From Sphingomonas psychrolutea (lineage in GTDB: Bacteria > Pseudomonadota > Alphaproteobacteria > Sphingomonadales > Sphingomonadaceae): a stretch of DNA of 64,000 bases. Made by a program: the position numbers and the translations under genes. The notes under the pieces were generated by a model. It was not told where the DNA came from. It searched no databases and saw only the letters and a program-made list of their open reading frames with translations. Shown piece by piece: positions 37,854 through 46,801 of this stretch; positions within the stretch are counted from its first letter, which is position 1, and each line of letters starts with the position of its first letter. Where the stretch lies: contig NZ_BMDW01000007.1 of NCBI RefSeq assembly GCF_014636175.1, forward strand, positions 1 through 64,000, written 5' to 3'.

Positions 37854-40541
37854 TTAGCCTGAGTTGCGCAGCGCGGTCGCGATCGCGTTGATCGAGAGGA
37901 GGATGCCCTCGCCGATGCGTTCATCCTCGTCGCCCGCACGGCGGCGCTTGATCAGTTCGATCTGGAGCAGGTTGAGCGGCTCGATATAGGGGAGGCGCAG
38001 CCGGATCGACGCATCGAGCGCTGGGTGCGCGGCGAGCAGGTGCGATTGGCCGGTGACCTCGAGCAGACCGTCATGCGCCTGGCTCCAGCCGCGTTCGATT
38101 TGCGGGAAGATCGCATCGGCGAGGCCGCGATCCTCGACCAACGCGGCATAGCGCGCGGCGATGCCCATGTCGGACTTGGCGATGACCTGTTCCATATTGG
38201 CAAGCGTCGCGGCGAAGAGCGGCCAGCCCTGCGCCATCTCCTTGAGCAAGCCTTTGTCTTCGAACCCGGCGAGCGCCTGCCCGACGCCGTACCAGCCGGG
38301 CAGCATCACGCGGGCCTGCGCCCAGCTGAACACCCAGGGAATTGCGCGCAAATCCTCGATCCGGTCGGATTTGGTGCGGCTGGCCGGACGGCTGCCGATC
38401 TTGAGGCCGGAAATTTCGGCGAGCGGCGTCATCTGGCGGAAGAAGGTGCGGAAGCCCCGATCGTTTCCTGCGGTGCCGTAGACGAGCGCGCGATACGCCT
38501 CGAACGCCGATGCCGATAGCGTGTCCATTGCCGCCGAGAAGCGCCGTGTGTCGGCGCTCGACAAGGCTTCGGGTTCAAGGCTGGCGAGCAAGGTGGCGGC
38601 GGTCATTGCTTCCAGATTGGTGATCGCAGTTTCGCGCGTTCCATATTTTCCGGCGATTACCTCGCCTTGTTCGGTGATGCGGATGCGGCCCTGCACGGTG
38701 CCGGCGGGCTGGGCGCGGATCGCGGCGAAAGCCGAGCCGCCGCCACGTCCGACGGCACCGCCGCGCCCGTGGAAGAGCTGCATCCCGACGCCTGCTCCCG
38801 CAAAAACGCCCTTGAGCGCGGTCGAGGCTTTCGACAGGCTCCAGGTCGAGGTGAGATAGCCGCCGTCCTTGTTGCTGTCGGAATAGCCGATCATCACTTC
38901 CTGAAGCCCGCGCGCGGCGGTGATGCCGCGCACTTCGGGCAACGCGAACCATTCGGCCATGATGCCGGGGGCGGCCTCAAGATCGCCGATCGTTTCGAAC
39001 AGCGGCACCGCCATGATCGCGGCACTCGGGGTTTCGCCCGGGCGATACAAGCCGACTTCCTTGAGCAAGATGTTGAGTTCGAGCAGATCCGACACGCTTT
39101 GCGCCATCGAGACGATGTGCTGGACGATGCAGGCGGAGCCGTAGGTCGCGTGCGCTTGCGCTGCGGCGCGCAGGATTGCGAGTTCGGATTTCGTCTCGTC
39201 GGAATAATCGGCAAAGCCGCTGGCGAGCGGGCGGGCGTTGGAGAGTTCGTGGCGGAGCAAAGAGACGCGCTGCGATTCACCGAGCGCGAGATAATCGGCC
39301 TCGACCCCCGCCACCTTGAGCAATTCGGCGACGACGCGTTCATGGACCGCGCTGTTCTGGCGCAGATCGAGCGTGGCGAGGTGGAAGCCGAACGTTTCGA
39401 CCGAGCGGATCAGGCGCCCGAGCGCGCCGCCGGAGGCGAGTGCCTCGCCACCGCCGCGCAAGCCCCGGGCGATCGTGACAAGATCGGCGCGGAACGCGTG
39501 CGGATCGGGATAGCGTTCGCCGCTCAGCAGGCCGGGACGCGGGGCGGGCTTGCCGGTGAGCGCGAGGTGCGTCGCGGCGAGCCGTGCGTAAATGCCCGAC
39601 AGCGCGCGGCGATAGGGTTCGTCGCTGCGGCTCTCGGCGGTGTCGCCGCTCGCCTCGGCCAGCGCAGTGACGGCGTCGTCGGCGGGGACCAGGTTGGTCG
39701 AGATCGACAGTTCGGCCCCCAGCGCGTGGACCGCGTCGAGATAATGGCCGAGCACCGCTTCGCTGGCCTTGGCGAGCGCGGTCTTGAGCGAATCGGCGGT
39801 GACGAACGGATTGCCGTCACGGTCGCCGCCGATCCAGCTGCCGGGGCGCAGGAAGCTCGGCACGCGCGTCCCGAGCGCGCGGTCCCAGCGTTGATAGAGC
39901 GCGGGCAAAGCGGGCAGGAAGACGTCGCGCAAATAGCTCAGCGCGATCTCGACTTCGTCGGTGACGTAGAGCCGTTCGCGGCGCAGCACGCGGGTTTGCC
40001 ACAAAAGCGCGATCTGGCGGAGAATCGCTTCCTCGACATTATCGCCATCGGGGGTTTCGGTCGCGCCCGTATCGCGCAAGCCCATCAGCGCGGCGATGCG
40101 GTTGCGATGGTCGATCATCGACTTGCGCCGCACCTCGGTCGGGTGCGCGGTGAGGACGGGGGCGATCAGCGCGTGATCGAGCAGCGCCATCACTTGCGCA
40201 TGGTCGATCCCTTCGCCTGCCAGCCGATCGAGTGCCGCGGCCATATCCGCGCCGGGTTCGGCCGCGATGCCCTGCCGGTCCTCGGCAAGATTGGCGAGCA
40301 TGGAGAACAGCATGAAGCCGCGCACGAAATCGAGCGTGTCATCGAGGCTGAGCGCGTCGAGCCCGAGATCGGTCGCGCCACCCCCCTCAGCTTTAGAACG
40401 GTGCCGATCGACCGAGGCCGCGCGGATCGATTCGGTGCGCGCATACAGCGCGTCCCCGCCATAGGCGCGGATCACGTCGCCGAGCAATTTGCCCAGAAAA
40501 CGGATGTCGGGATTGTTTGCGATTCCGGGGAGCGTAGCCAT
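37854..40541 (-). CDS. ppc: Phosphoenolpyruvate carboxylase
   Basis: Ppc carboxylates phosphoenolpyruvate to oxaloacetate to refill the TCA cycle. The 895-residue product has the two family signatures, LTAHPTEVRRKS near the N-terminus with the catalytic His, and IGYSDSNKDGGY with the catalytic Lys. It also has the glycine loop FHGRGGAVGRGGG and a C-terminus ending LRNSG, as expected for a PEPC with a conserved Gly end. ATG 40541 is chosen over ATG 40595 because the family starts near there. It stands as a single transcription unit. Confidence 0.96.
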   Translation of the reverse strand: MATLPGIANNPDIRFLGKLLGDVIRAYGGDALYARTESIRAASVDRHRSKAEGGGATDLGLDALSLDDTLDFVRGFMLFSMLANLAEDRQGIAAEPGADMAAALDRLAGEGIDHAQVMALLDHALIAPVLTAHPTEVRRKSMIDHRNRIAALMGLRDTGATETPDGDNVEEAILRQIALLWQTRVLRRERLYVTDEVEIALSYLRDVFLPALPALYQRWDRALGTRVPSFLRPGSWIGGDRDGNPFVTADSLKTALAKASEAVLGHYLDAVHALGAELSISTNLVPADDAVTALAEASGDTAESRSDEPYRRALSGIYARLAATHLALTGKPAPRPGLLSGERYPDPHAFRADLVTIARGLRGGGEALASGGALGRLIRSVETFGFHLATLDLRQNSAVHERVVAELLKVAGVEADYLALGESQRVSLLRHELSNARPLASGFADYSDETKSELAILRAAAQAHATYGSACIVQHIVSMAQSVSDLLELNILLKEVGLYRPGETPSAAIMAVPLFETIGDLEAAPGIMAEWFALPEVRGITAARGLQEVMIGYSDSNKDGGYLTSTWSLSKASTALKGVFAGAGVGMQLFHGRGGAVGRGGGSAFAAIRAQPAGTVQGRIRITEQGEVIAGKYGTRETAITNLEAMTAATLLASLEPEALSSADTRRFSAAMDTLSASAFEAYRALVYGTAGNDRGFRTFFRQMTPLAEISGLKIGSRPASRTKSDRIEDLRAIPWVFSWAQARVMLPGWYGVGQALAGFEDKGLLKEMAQGWPLFAATLANMEQVIAKSDMGIAARYAALVEDRGLADAIFPQIERGWSQAHDGLLEVTGQSHLLAAHPALDASIRLRLPYIEPLNLLQIELIKRRRAGDEDERIGEGILLSINAIATALRNSG

Positions 40542-40597
40542 TGGGTTATGCTGCGCTGCGGTAGCGCGGCGGTCAATCGCTATCGACTGTCCCAAAC

Positions 40598-40971
40598 GTC
40601 ATCCCCGCGAACGCGGGGACCCAGCTTTCTTCTCCTCGACTAAAGCCAGGTGTTGATCGTTTCCCACAGATCGCCCCATTCGGGATTGGTGCTTTCGATC
40701 AGCTCGATCTTCCAATTCCGGTTCCATTTTTTGATCCGCTTTTCGCGTACGATGGCATCCTCGATCCTGCCGTGCGGCTCCACGTAAACCAATCGTGTCA
40801 GCCCCTATTCCGCGACGAACTTTGATCCGATGCCCTGCCTGTGTTGCCATACCCGCATCGCGATATCGGCAGTGACGCCCGTGTAGATGGTTCCGCGATA
40901 GCGATTGGCCATCATGTAAACCCAGCCGCCTTGCATCAGAATAGCTGGGTCCCCGCTTTCGCGGGGATGAC
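40598..40971. repeat. Inverted hairpin repeats flanking a GIY-YIG gene
   Basis: GTCATCCCCGCGAACGCGGG... at 40598-40626 is matched in reverse by GCTGGGTCCCCGCTTTCGCG... at 40944-40971 with one mismatch over about 28 bases. Each arm is itself a hairpin with a CGCGGGG stem. Together they bracket the GIY-YIG pseudogene as a 374-bp unit. Similar hairpins occur widely in sphingomonad genomes. Confidence 0.7.
40640..40936 (-). pseudogene. GIY-YIG nuclease-superfamily protein, amber-interrupted
   Basis: From ATG 40936 the frame reads MQGGWVYMMANRYRGTIYTG, then HRQGIGSKFVAE, and meets TAG (40805-40807) at codon 44. After the stop the same frame continues LTRLVYVEPHG, EKRIKKWNRNWKIELIE and ends INTWL, TAG 40640. 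The whole is a 98-residue UPF0213/YhbQ-like GIY-YIG domain in which one codon, probably Tyr, became TAG. It is likely inactive unless the stop is read through. It is bracketed by inverted hairpin repeats. Confidence 0.75.
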
Positions 40972-41012
40972 GGGGGTGGAGTTCGATCGACCGGACCAAT
41001 ACGCTCGCACGC

Positions 41013-41579
41013 CTACGCCTCCAGCTCGACATCCCAATAGAGCCAGTCGTGCCACGTATCGTGCAGGAAATTGGGTGGATAGCGGCGGCCATGTTCCTGC
41101 AAATGCCAACTCGTCGGGCGGATTGCGTCGATGTGGAGCGGCATGTTGGCTTGCTTCGGCGTGCGGCCACCCTTTTTGAGGTTGCACGGCGCACAGGCGG
41201 TGGCGACGTTTTCCCAGGTCGTGCGCCCGCCCTGCGCGCGCGGGACGATATGGTCGAACGTCAAGTCATGCCCCGATCCGCAATATTGGCAGGCGAATTT
41301 GTCGCGCAGGAACAGATTGAAGCGCGTGAAGGCGGGGAAGGCCGAGGGGCGGACATATTGCTTGAGCGCGATCACCGAGGGCAGCTTGACGCGCATCGTC
41401 GGGCTGCGCACTTCGCGTTCATATTCGGCGACGATGTCGACGCGGTCGAGGAACACTGCCTTGATCGCGGTTTGCCACGGCCACAGCGACAGCGGATAAT
41501 AGCTGAGCGGCGTATAATCGGCATTGAGCACGAGCGCGGGACAGCCATCGGGATGGCGGATCAGATCGGGATGGTACAT
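41013..41579 (-). CDS. HNH endonuclease
   Basis: A 188-residue protein with an HNH domain: CQYCGSGHDLTFDHIVPRAQGG, then NVATACAPCNLKKG, giving the two CxxC zinc pairs and the His-Asn-His-type active site. The N-terminal part (LVLNADYTPLSYYPLSLW) is the conserved feature of a widespread alphaproteobacterial HNH group. It is not linked to a phage or toxin here. The biological target is unknown. Confidence 0.9.
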   Translation of the reverse strand: MYHPDLIRHPDGCPALVLNADYTPLSYYPLSLWPWQTAIKAVFLDRVDIVAEYEREVRSPTMRVKLPSVIALKQYVRPSAFPAFTRFNLFLRDKFACQYCGSGHDLTFDHIVPRAQGGRTTWENVATACAPCNLKKGGRTPKQANMPLHIDAIRPTSWHLQEHGRRYPPNFLHDTWHDWLYWDVELEA

Positions 41580-41708
41580 GCGAGCCCCCCTTTACACCCA
41601 AGTGGCGCTTTCCTGGCGGCTTCTTAACCCGTAGGATGACGCTGTGATGACAGCGCCACCCGTCGCCCGCGAGTTTCACACAAGCCACGACTCGCGGTCA
41701 AGGGCTGG

Positions 41709-42704
41709 ATGATCGCGCCCGTCCTGCCCGTCACGCGCTTTGCGCCGAGCCCGACGGGTAAGCTGCACCTCGGCCATGCCTATTCGGCGATCCAGGCGCA
41801 TGATCGCGCGCGGGCGGACGGCGGGCGGTTTCTGCTCCGGATCGAGGATATCGACGGCGCGCGTTCGCGGGCCGAGCATGTCGCGGCGATCGAAGCCGAT
41901 TTGCGCTGGCTCGGGCTGGAATGGGACGGGCCGGTGCTGTTCCAGTCGACGCGGCTGGCGGTTTATGCGGCGGCGCTGGGACGGTTGCGGGGGATGGGGC
42001 TGCTGTATCCGTGTTTTTGTACGCGTGCGGAAATTGCGGCGAGTGTGAGTGCGCCGCATGGGGTGGAGGCGGTGTATCCGGGGACGTGTCGGGGGTTGGG
42101 GGAGGACGAGCGGGCGGCGCGGGTTGCGGCGGGCGTGGCTTATGCGTGGCGGCTGGATGTGGGGCGGGCGGTTTCTCAAGTGCGTTTCGCCCAAACCTTT
42201 CTTCGTCACCCCGGCCTCGTGCCGGGGTCCACGCCTCCTCACGCACCGCCGCTGGTGGTGCACGGTGGACCCCGGCACAAGGCCGGGGTGACGGATTTGG
42301 AAGAGCCGGAAGCGCTCCTGTGGCATGACGAGATCGCAGGCGATGTCGCCGCCGATCCGCTCTCGCATGGCGATGTCGTGCTCGCACGCAAAGACGCACC
42401 CGCCAGCTACCACCTCGCGGTGACGCTCGACGATGCGGCGCAGGGAATCAGCCATGTCGTGCGCGGGGTCGATCTGTTTGCGGCGACGCATGTTCACCGG
42501 TTGCTGCAGGCGTTGCTTGGACTGCCGACGCCGATCTACCGGCATCACCGGCTGCTCGCCGCTGCGGATGGACAGCGCCTCGCCAAGCGCAACGGTGCGC
42601 CGACGCTCGAAAGCGTGCGGTTGCTTGGGCAGGATGGTCTGGCGCTGGCCGATCAGTTGCGGCGCGGGGTGCTGCCCATTGGCTTTGGCCTCGCAAGTGC
42701 CTAG
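41709..42704 (+). CDS. gluQ: Glutamyl-Q tRNA(Asp) synthetase with an inserted repeat
   Basis: GluQRS attaches glutamate to queuosine in tRNA-Asp. The 331-residue protein has the class-I motif TRFAPSPTGKLHLGHAYSA, the zinc-site Cys in YPCFCTRAE, the DVVLARKDAPASYHLAV core, and QRLAKRNGAPTLES as the KMSKS-equivalent. It lacks an anticodon-binding domain, as the family does. Residues about 160-195 (RHPGLVPGSTPP to RHKAGVTDLEE) are unlike the family and come from a palindromic repeat inserted in frame at 42205-42292. The enzyme may tolerate it as a surface loop. The loop lies between the zinc region and the catalytic core. Confidence 0.88.
   Translation: MIAPVLPVTRFAPSPTGKLHLGHAYSAIQAHDRARADGGRFLLRIEDIDGARSRAEHVAAIEADLRWLGLEWDGPVLFQSTRLAVYAAALGRLRGMGLLYPCFCTRAEIAASVSAPHGVEAVYPGTCRGLGEDERAARVAAGVAYAWRLDVGRAVSQVRFAQTFLRHPGLVPGSTPPHAPPLVVHGGPRHKAGVTDLEEPEALLWHDEIAGDVAADPLSHGDVVLARKDAPASYHLAVTLDDAAQGISHVVRGVDLFAATHVHRLLQALLGLPTPIYRHHRLLAAADGQRLAKRNGAPTLESVRLLGQDGLALADQLRRGVLPIGFGLASA
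42205..42292. repeat. Palindromic repeat inserted inside gluQ
   Basis: GTCACCCCGGCCTCGTGCCG at 42205 pairs with CGGCACAAGGCCGGGGTGAC ending at 42292, with the inner part GGGGTCCA/TGGACCCC also complementary. Two further copies of the family lie at 61848-61973 and 63375-63479. Confidence 0.8.
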
Positions 42705-42713
42705 ATAGGGCCT

Positions 42714-42956
42714 ATGAGCACTTTCCTGACCATCCTCCTGATCGCGTCGATGATCGCGGTCGTCGTCGTGCTGGTGCGCGGCCTTATCGTTTTCCTGCTC
42801 GGCGCGAGCCAGGACGTCCGCGAAGGCACCACCAGCGGTGACGGTCTGCTCGCTTCGGCGACCAAATCGAACAAGCTGATGCAATATCGCGTGATGTTGC
42901 AGGCGGTGGCGATCTTCATCGTCGTTTTGCTGTTGTGGATGGCGGGCAAGAGCTGA
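42714..42956 (+). CDS. HIG1-type twin-transmembrane protein
   Basis: An 80-residue protein with two hydrophobic helices (about 5-28 and 60-77) joined by a polar loop containing KSNKLMQYRVMLQAVAI. The R/Q/R pattern in NKLMQYRVMLQ is the core of the HIG1 (hypoxia-induced gene 1) domain, found in mitochondria and alphaproteobacteria near respiratory complexes. It lies ten bases after gluQ and 27 bases before the adenosyltransferase, so it may be part of that operon. Confidence 0.8.
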   Translation: MSTFLTILLIASMIAVVVVLVRGLIVFLLGASQDVREGTTSGDGLLASATKSNKLMQYRVMLQAVAIFIVVLLLWMAGKS

Positions 42957-42982
42957 GCGGCCAGATTGGGGGGCGCTGATCG

Positions 42983-43582
42983 ATGGTCAAGCTCAACCGC
43001 ATCTACACCCGCACCGGCGATGACGGCACGACCGGCCTTGTCGATGGATCGCGTGTCGCGAAGGATGCTGCGCGCATGGCGGCGATCGGCGATGTCGATG
43101 AAGCCAATAGCGCGATCGGCACGGCAGTGGTCGCCTTGCGCAGCGACGGCGCTGCGCTCGCGTGGCTCGGCGTGCTGCTGGAGCGGATCCAGAATGATTT
43201 GTTCGATCTCGGCGCCGATCTGGCCACGCCGGCCACGGATGACGAAGGCAAGGATTTTGCGCCGTCGGAGATGACGCTGCGCATCGTCGCCACGCAAGTC
43301 GACCGGCTTGAGGCCGAAATCGACCGGATGAACGGTGCGCTTTCCCCGCTGACCAGCTTCATTTTGCCCGGTGGGACTCCGGCGGCGGCGGCGCTGCATA
43401 TCGCGCGCGCGACGGTGCGGCGCGCCGAGCGCGCGGGCGTGGCGGCGGCGCGGGCAGTGCCGCTCAACCCGCTGGCGCTCGCCTATCTCAATCGCTTGTC
43501 GGATTATTTGTTCGTGGCGGCACGCGCGGTGAACCAAAATGCCGGTGGCGACGTTCTGTGGCGACCGGGTGCCACGCGCTGA
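42983..43582 (+). CDS. Cob(I)alamin adenosyltransferase, PduO type
   Basis: A 199-residue ATP:cob(I)alamin adenosyltransferase that makes adenosylcobalamin. It opens with the PduO signature KLNRIYTRTGDDGTTGLVDG. It has NDLFDLGADLATP and the late motif ARATVRRAERAGV with YLNRLSDYLFVAARAVN. The trimeric family has about 180-200 residues, so this is complete. It lies 26 bases downstream of the HIG1-like gene. Confidence 0.94.
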   Translation: MVKLNRIYTRTGDDGTTGLVDGSRVAKDAARMAAIGDVDEANSAIGTAVVALRSDGAALAWLGVLLERIQNDLFDLGADLATPATDDEGKDFAPSEMTLRIVATQVDRLEAEIDRMNGALSPLTSFILPGGTPAAAALHIARATVRRAERAGVAAARAVPLNPLALAYLNRLSDYLFVAARAVNQNAGGDVLWRPGATR

Positions 43583-43637
43583 GCATGGCGCTGTAATCCG
43601 GGCACGCCGATGGTCGGCTGAAAACGGGGACGAAACG

Positions 43638-44897
43638 ATGCGAACGCGGACTGCCCCCAAGGCTGACCCCTCGTCCTTGGCTGCACGCTTTCAGGCGGTG
43701 CGGGGGCTGTCGGTCGCGTTGGTCGCGCCGCTGTCGGATGCCGATGCGAGCGTGCAATCGATGGACGATGCCTCGCCCGCGAAATGGCATCTCGCGCATA
43801 CGACGTGGTTTCTCGAAACCTTCGTGCTGCGCGATTTCGTCAGCGACTATGCGCTGTATGACGATCGCTTCCCGTTCCTGTTCAACAGCTATTACGAAGC
43901 CGAAGGCCAGCGCCACGCCCGCGGGCGGCGCGGGATGGTGACGCGGCCTGCGCTGGGCGAAGTGATCGCGTACCGCGCGCATGTCGATGCGGCGGTGCTC
44001 GCCGCTTTGCCCGATCTGGCGGACGCCGCGCGCGATCTGGTGATGCTCGGCTGTCATCACGAGGAGCAGCATCAGGAATTGCTGATCACCGACGTGCTGC
44101 ATTTGATGGCGCAGAACCCGATCGAACCGGCGGTTTGGCCAGCGGCGCGCAAGGTGCCGGTGGCAATGCCGGGGCCGCTCGGCTGGATCGAAGGCGTGGC
44201 GGGTGTGATCGAGATCGGACACGGCGGCGACGATTTCGCGTTCGATTGCGAAGGTCCGCGCCATGCCGCGTTGCTCAGCCCGCACGCATTGGCGACTCGC
44301 ACCGTCACCAATGGCGAATGGGCCGATTTCATCGCCGATGGCGGCTATGCCGATGCGCGGCACTGGCTGTCGGACGGTTGGGCGTGGGTGCGCGGCCAGG
44401 CAATTTTCGCGCCGCTCTATTGGGAGCGCAGCGACAGTGGCTGGACGCGTTTCGGGCTCGACGGACGCCGCGCGATCGATCCCGCGGCACCGGTGACGCA
44501 TGTCAGCTTCTACGAAGCCGATGCCTATGCCAGTTGGGCGGGCGCGCGCTTGCCGAGCGAGGCGGAATGGGAAGCCATGGCGTCGGCGCAAGATCCCGAA
44601 AGCGGCAATCAACTTGATGCGGCAGGACCGGTCGAGCCGCGCCCCGCCACCGCCGGGGGCGGCTGGTTCGGCGATGTCTGGGAATGGACCGGCAGCGCGT
44701 TCCGCCCCTATCCGGGGTTTCGCGCGGTTGAAGGGGCGGTCGGTGAATATAATGGCAAGTTCATGAGCGGACAGTGTGTGTTGCGGGGCGGATCATGCGC
44801 TACGCCGCGCGGGCATGTGCGCGCAAGCTATCGCAATTTCTTCTATCCGCACCAGCGCTGGCAATTCACCGGCGTGCGCCTCGCCAAGGATTTATAA
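43638..44897 (+). CDS. egtB: Ergothioneine biosynthesis sulfoxide synthase EgtB
   Basis: EgtB couples trimethyl-histidine (hercynine) to a thiol donor with oxygen. The 419-residue product has an N-terminal DinB-like four-helix domain whose iron ligands sit in WHLAHTTWF and LGCHHEEQHQELL. The C-terminal FGE-sulfatase-like domain contains WEWTGSAFRPYPGF and VLRGGSC, as in EgtB. ATG 43638 has GGGGA upstream. It is followed after one base by egtD in the same direction, forming a two-gene ergothioneine operon. The EgtC, EgtA and EgtE enzymes are not in the window. Confidence 0.92.
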   Translation: MRTRTAPKADPSSLAARFQAVRGLSVALVAPLSDADASVQSMDDASPAKWHLAHTTWFLETFVLRDFVSDYALYDDRFPFLFNSYYEAEGQRHARGRRGMVTRPALGEVIAYRAHVDAAVLAALPDLADAARDLVMLGCHHEEQHQELLITDVLHLMAQNPIEPAVWPAARKVPVAMPGPLGWIEGVAGVIEIGHGGDDFAFDCEGPRHAALLSPHALATRTVTNGEWADFIADGGYADARHWLSDGWAWVRGQAIFAPLYWERSDSGWTRFGLDGRRAIDPAAPVTHVSFYEADAYASWAGARLPSEAEWEAMASAQDPESGNQLDAAGPVEPRPATAGGGWFGDVWEWTGSAFRPYPGFRAVEGAVGEYNGKFMSGQCVLRGGSCATPRGHVRASYRNFFYPHQRWQFTGVRLAKDL

Positions 44898-44898
44898 C

Positions 44899-45876
44899 GT
44901 GTTGAAGCAGGAAATCGAGGACGGCCAGGCGTCGCTGGCCGACCCGTCGTTTCGCCACGACGTGCTGCGCGGGTTCGAGATGCGCCCGCGCGCGATCCCG
45001 GCGCGCTGGTTTTATGACCGGCGCGGGTCGGAATTGTTCGAGGCAATCACCGATTTGCCCGAATATTATCCGACGCGGACCGAAACCGCGATTCTGCAGG
45101 CGTGTTGCGGCGAGATCGCCGCGATTGCCGGCGCGGGGCGCGCGGTGGTGGAGTTTGGGTCGGGTTCGTCGACCAAGACGCCGATCCTGCTGCAGGCGGT
45201 CGATCCGGCGGCGTATGTGCCGATCGATATTTCGGGTGATTTCCTGCGCGAATCCTCAAGCCTGCTGGCGGCGGCGTTTCCGGGGCTGACGGTGCTGCCG
45301 CTTGAGGCCGATTTCATGAAGCCGATCGCGTTGCCGCTGCAGATTGCCGCCACGCCGAAACTCGGTTTCTTTCCCGGGTCGACGATCGGCAATATGGTGC
45401 CGCATTCCTCGGTCGATTTGCTGCGCGCGATGAAGGCGTCGCTGGGTGAGGGCGCGATGCTGGTGATCGGGATGGACCGGATCAAGGATCCGGCGGTGCT
45501 CGAGGCGGCGTATGACGATGCGCAAGGGGTGACCGCGGCGTTCAACCTCAATTTGCTCGAGCGGATCAACCGCGAACTCGACGGCACGATTCCGATCGCG
45601 ACGTTTCGTCACCGCGCAATCTGGAACGATGATCGTTCGCGGATCGAAATGCACCTCGAGGCGCTGGCCGATGTCGCCTTCGGAATCGAGGGGCGGCCCT
45701 TCGCAATGGCGGCGGGCGAGACGATCCATACCGAGAATAGCCATAAATACGGGCCGCGCGACGCGCGCATGCTGCTGCGCGCGGGCGGGTGGACGCCGGT
45801 CGCGGAGTGGACCGACCCCGCGGGGTTGTTCGCGGTGATCCTGGCGGAGGCGCAACCGGCGCGAACCGCGCCGTAG
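44899..45876 (+). CDS. egtD: L-histidine N-alpha-methyltransferase EgtD
   Basis: EgtD trimethylates histidine to hercynine with S-adenosylmethionine. The 325-residue product has DRRGSELFEAITDLPEYYPTR near residue 35, the SAM-binding VVEFGSGSSTKTP, PIDISGDFL, FFPGSTIGN, and the C-terminal IHTENSHKY seen in EgtD. GTG 44899 is the first in-frame start after the egtB stop, and AAGGA lies eight bases upstream. The gene converges on flgL with only two bases between stops, so both transcripts must end within each other. Confidence 0.93.
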   Translation: MLKQEIEDGQASLADPSFRHDVLRGFEMRPRAIPARWFYDRRGSELFEAITDLPEYYPTRTETAILQACCGEIAAIAGAGRAVVEFGSGSSTKTPILLQAVDPAAYVPIDISGDFLRESSSLLAAAFPGLTVLPLEADFMKPIALPLQIAATPKLGFFPGSTIGNMVPHSSVDLLRAMKASLGEGAMLVIGMDRIKDPAVLEAAYDDAQGVTAAFNLNLLERINRELDGTIPIATFRHRAIWNDDRSRIEMHLEALADVAFGIEGRPFAMAAGETIHTENSHKYGPRDARMLLRAGGWTPVAEWTDPAGLFAVILAEAQPARTAP

Positions 45877-45878
45877 CG

Positions 45879-46793
45879 TCAGCGCAAATACGTGAACAGC
45901 GACAATTGCCCCAGCTTGGTGAAGCTGGCTTGCGTCGCTTGCAGCACCGTCATGGTTTTCTGCAATTCGGTGATCGCGGTCGAGACATCGGTATCTTCCA
46001 ACGCGACGCGATCGGTTTCGCGCGCAGCGGCGGCATCGGTTGCTTGCGACGCGACGATGTCGAGCCGCGCGGCGCGCGCACCGACCGAGCCCTGGACGTT
46101 GCTGACCTGATTCAGCGCGCCCTTCAGGCCGTCGGCGGCGCTACCGGTAGCAGCCGAGACGTCGCCGCCGGCGTTGAGCGCGGAGATCAGGCTGGAGAGC
46201 ACCGAGAATACATCGGTCGTGCCACCGCCGCTGGCCGGGATGTTGCCGAACACGCGCTGCGCGCTGTCGGTTGCGTGAATGTCAGTGCCATCGGCAACCG
46301 GGATTGGCGAGATTTCGCCGGTACCGCCGAAGCTCACCGTGCCGTCCGCGGCTTGTACGACCGCCGCGCCGCCGCTCGCCGCGCCAAACAGCGGCTGGCC
46401 GCGCGCGTCGGTGGTGCCTGCCAGCCCCACGAGATCGTCGCGGATGCTTTGCAGCTCGATCGCGATCGTCTTGCGGTTGGCATCGTTCAACGTGCCGTTG
46501 GCGGCTTGCGTCGTCAGTTCGGCGGCGCGCTGAAGCTGATTGCCGACCGCGGTCAGCGTCGTGTCGGATTGCTGGAGCAGCGACTGGGCGAGGCTGACAT
46601 TGCTGGCATAAGCGGTGCTGTCGGCATTGGTCTGTTTGATCGCGGTCAGGCGGTTATACGCCACCACGTCCTGCGACGGTGCCGTGAATTTCTTGCCCGT
46701 CGCGATTTGCGTGTTGAGCGTGTCGGCTTGCGTCGCCAACTTGCCGAGCTGGGTCGCGTTCGTGTCGTAAAATTGGTTGGTGCCGATTTGCAT
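45879..46793 (-). CDS. flgL: Flagellar hook-filament junction protein FlgL
   Basis: A 304-residue junction protein that joins hook to filament. The flagellin-like N-terminus (QIGTNQFYDTNATQLGKLATQ) and C-terminus (LQATQASFTKLGQLSLFTYLR) are the coiled-coil ends expected for FlgL. The middle is variable. It is the last gene of the leftward flgBCDEFGHIJKL series and lies nine bases after flgK. It should be a late substrate of the flagellar export apparatus. Confidence 0.92.
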   Translation of the reverse strand: MQIGTNQFYDTNATQLGKLATQADTLNTQIATGKKFTAPSQDVVAYNRLTAIKQTNADSTAYASNVSLAQSLLQQSDTTLTAVGNQLQRAAELTTQAANGTLNDANRKTIAIELQSIRDDLVGLAGTTDARGQPLFGAASGGAAVVQAADGTVSFGGTGEISPIPVADGTDIHATDSAQRVFGNIPASGGGTTDVFSVLSSLISALNAGGDVSAATGSAADGLKGALNQVSNVQGSVGARAARLDIVASQATDAAAARETDRVALEDTDVSTAITELQKTMTVLQATQASFTKLGQLSLFTYLR

Positions 46794-46801
46794 AAGCTAC
46801 C

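Noticed and set aside
38667..40643. Plus-strand open frame of 658 codons opposite ppc
   Set aside because: Antisense shadow of PEP carboxylase, with low-complexity basic/acidic content.
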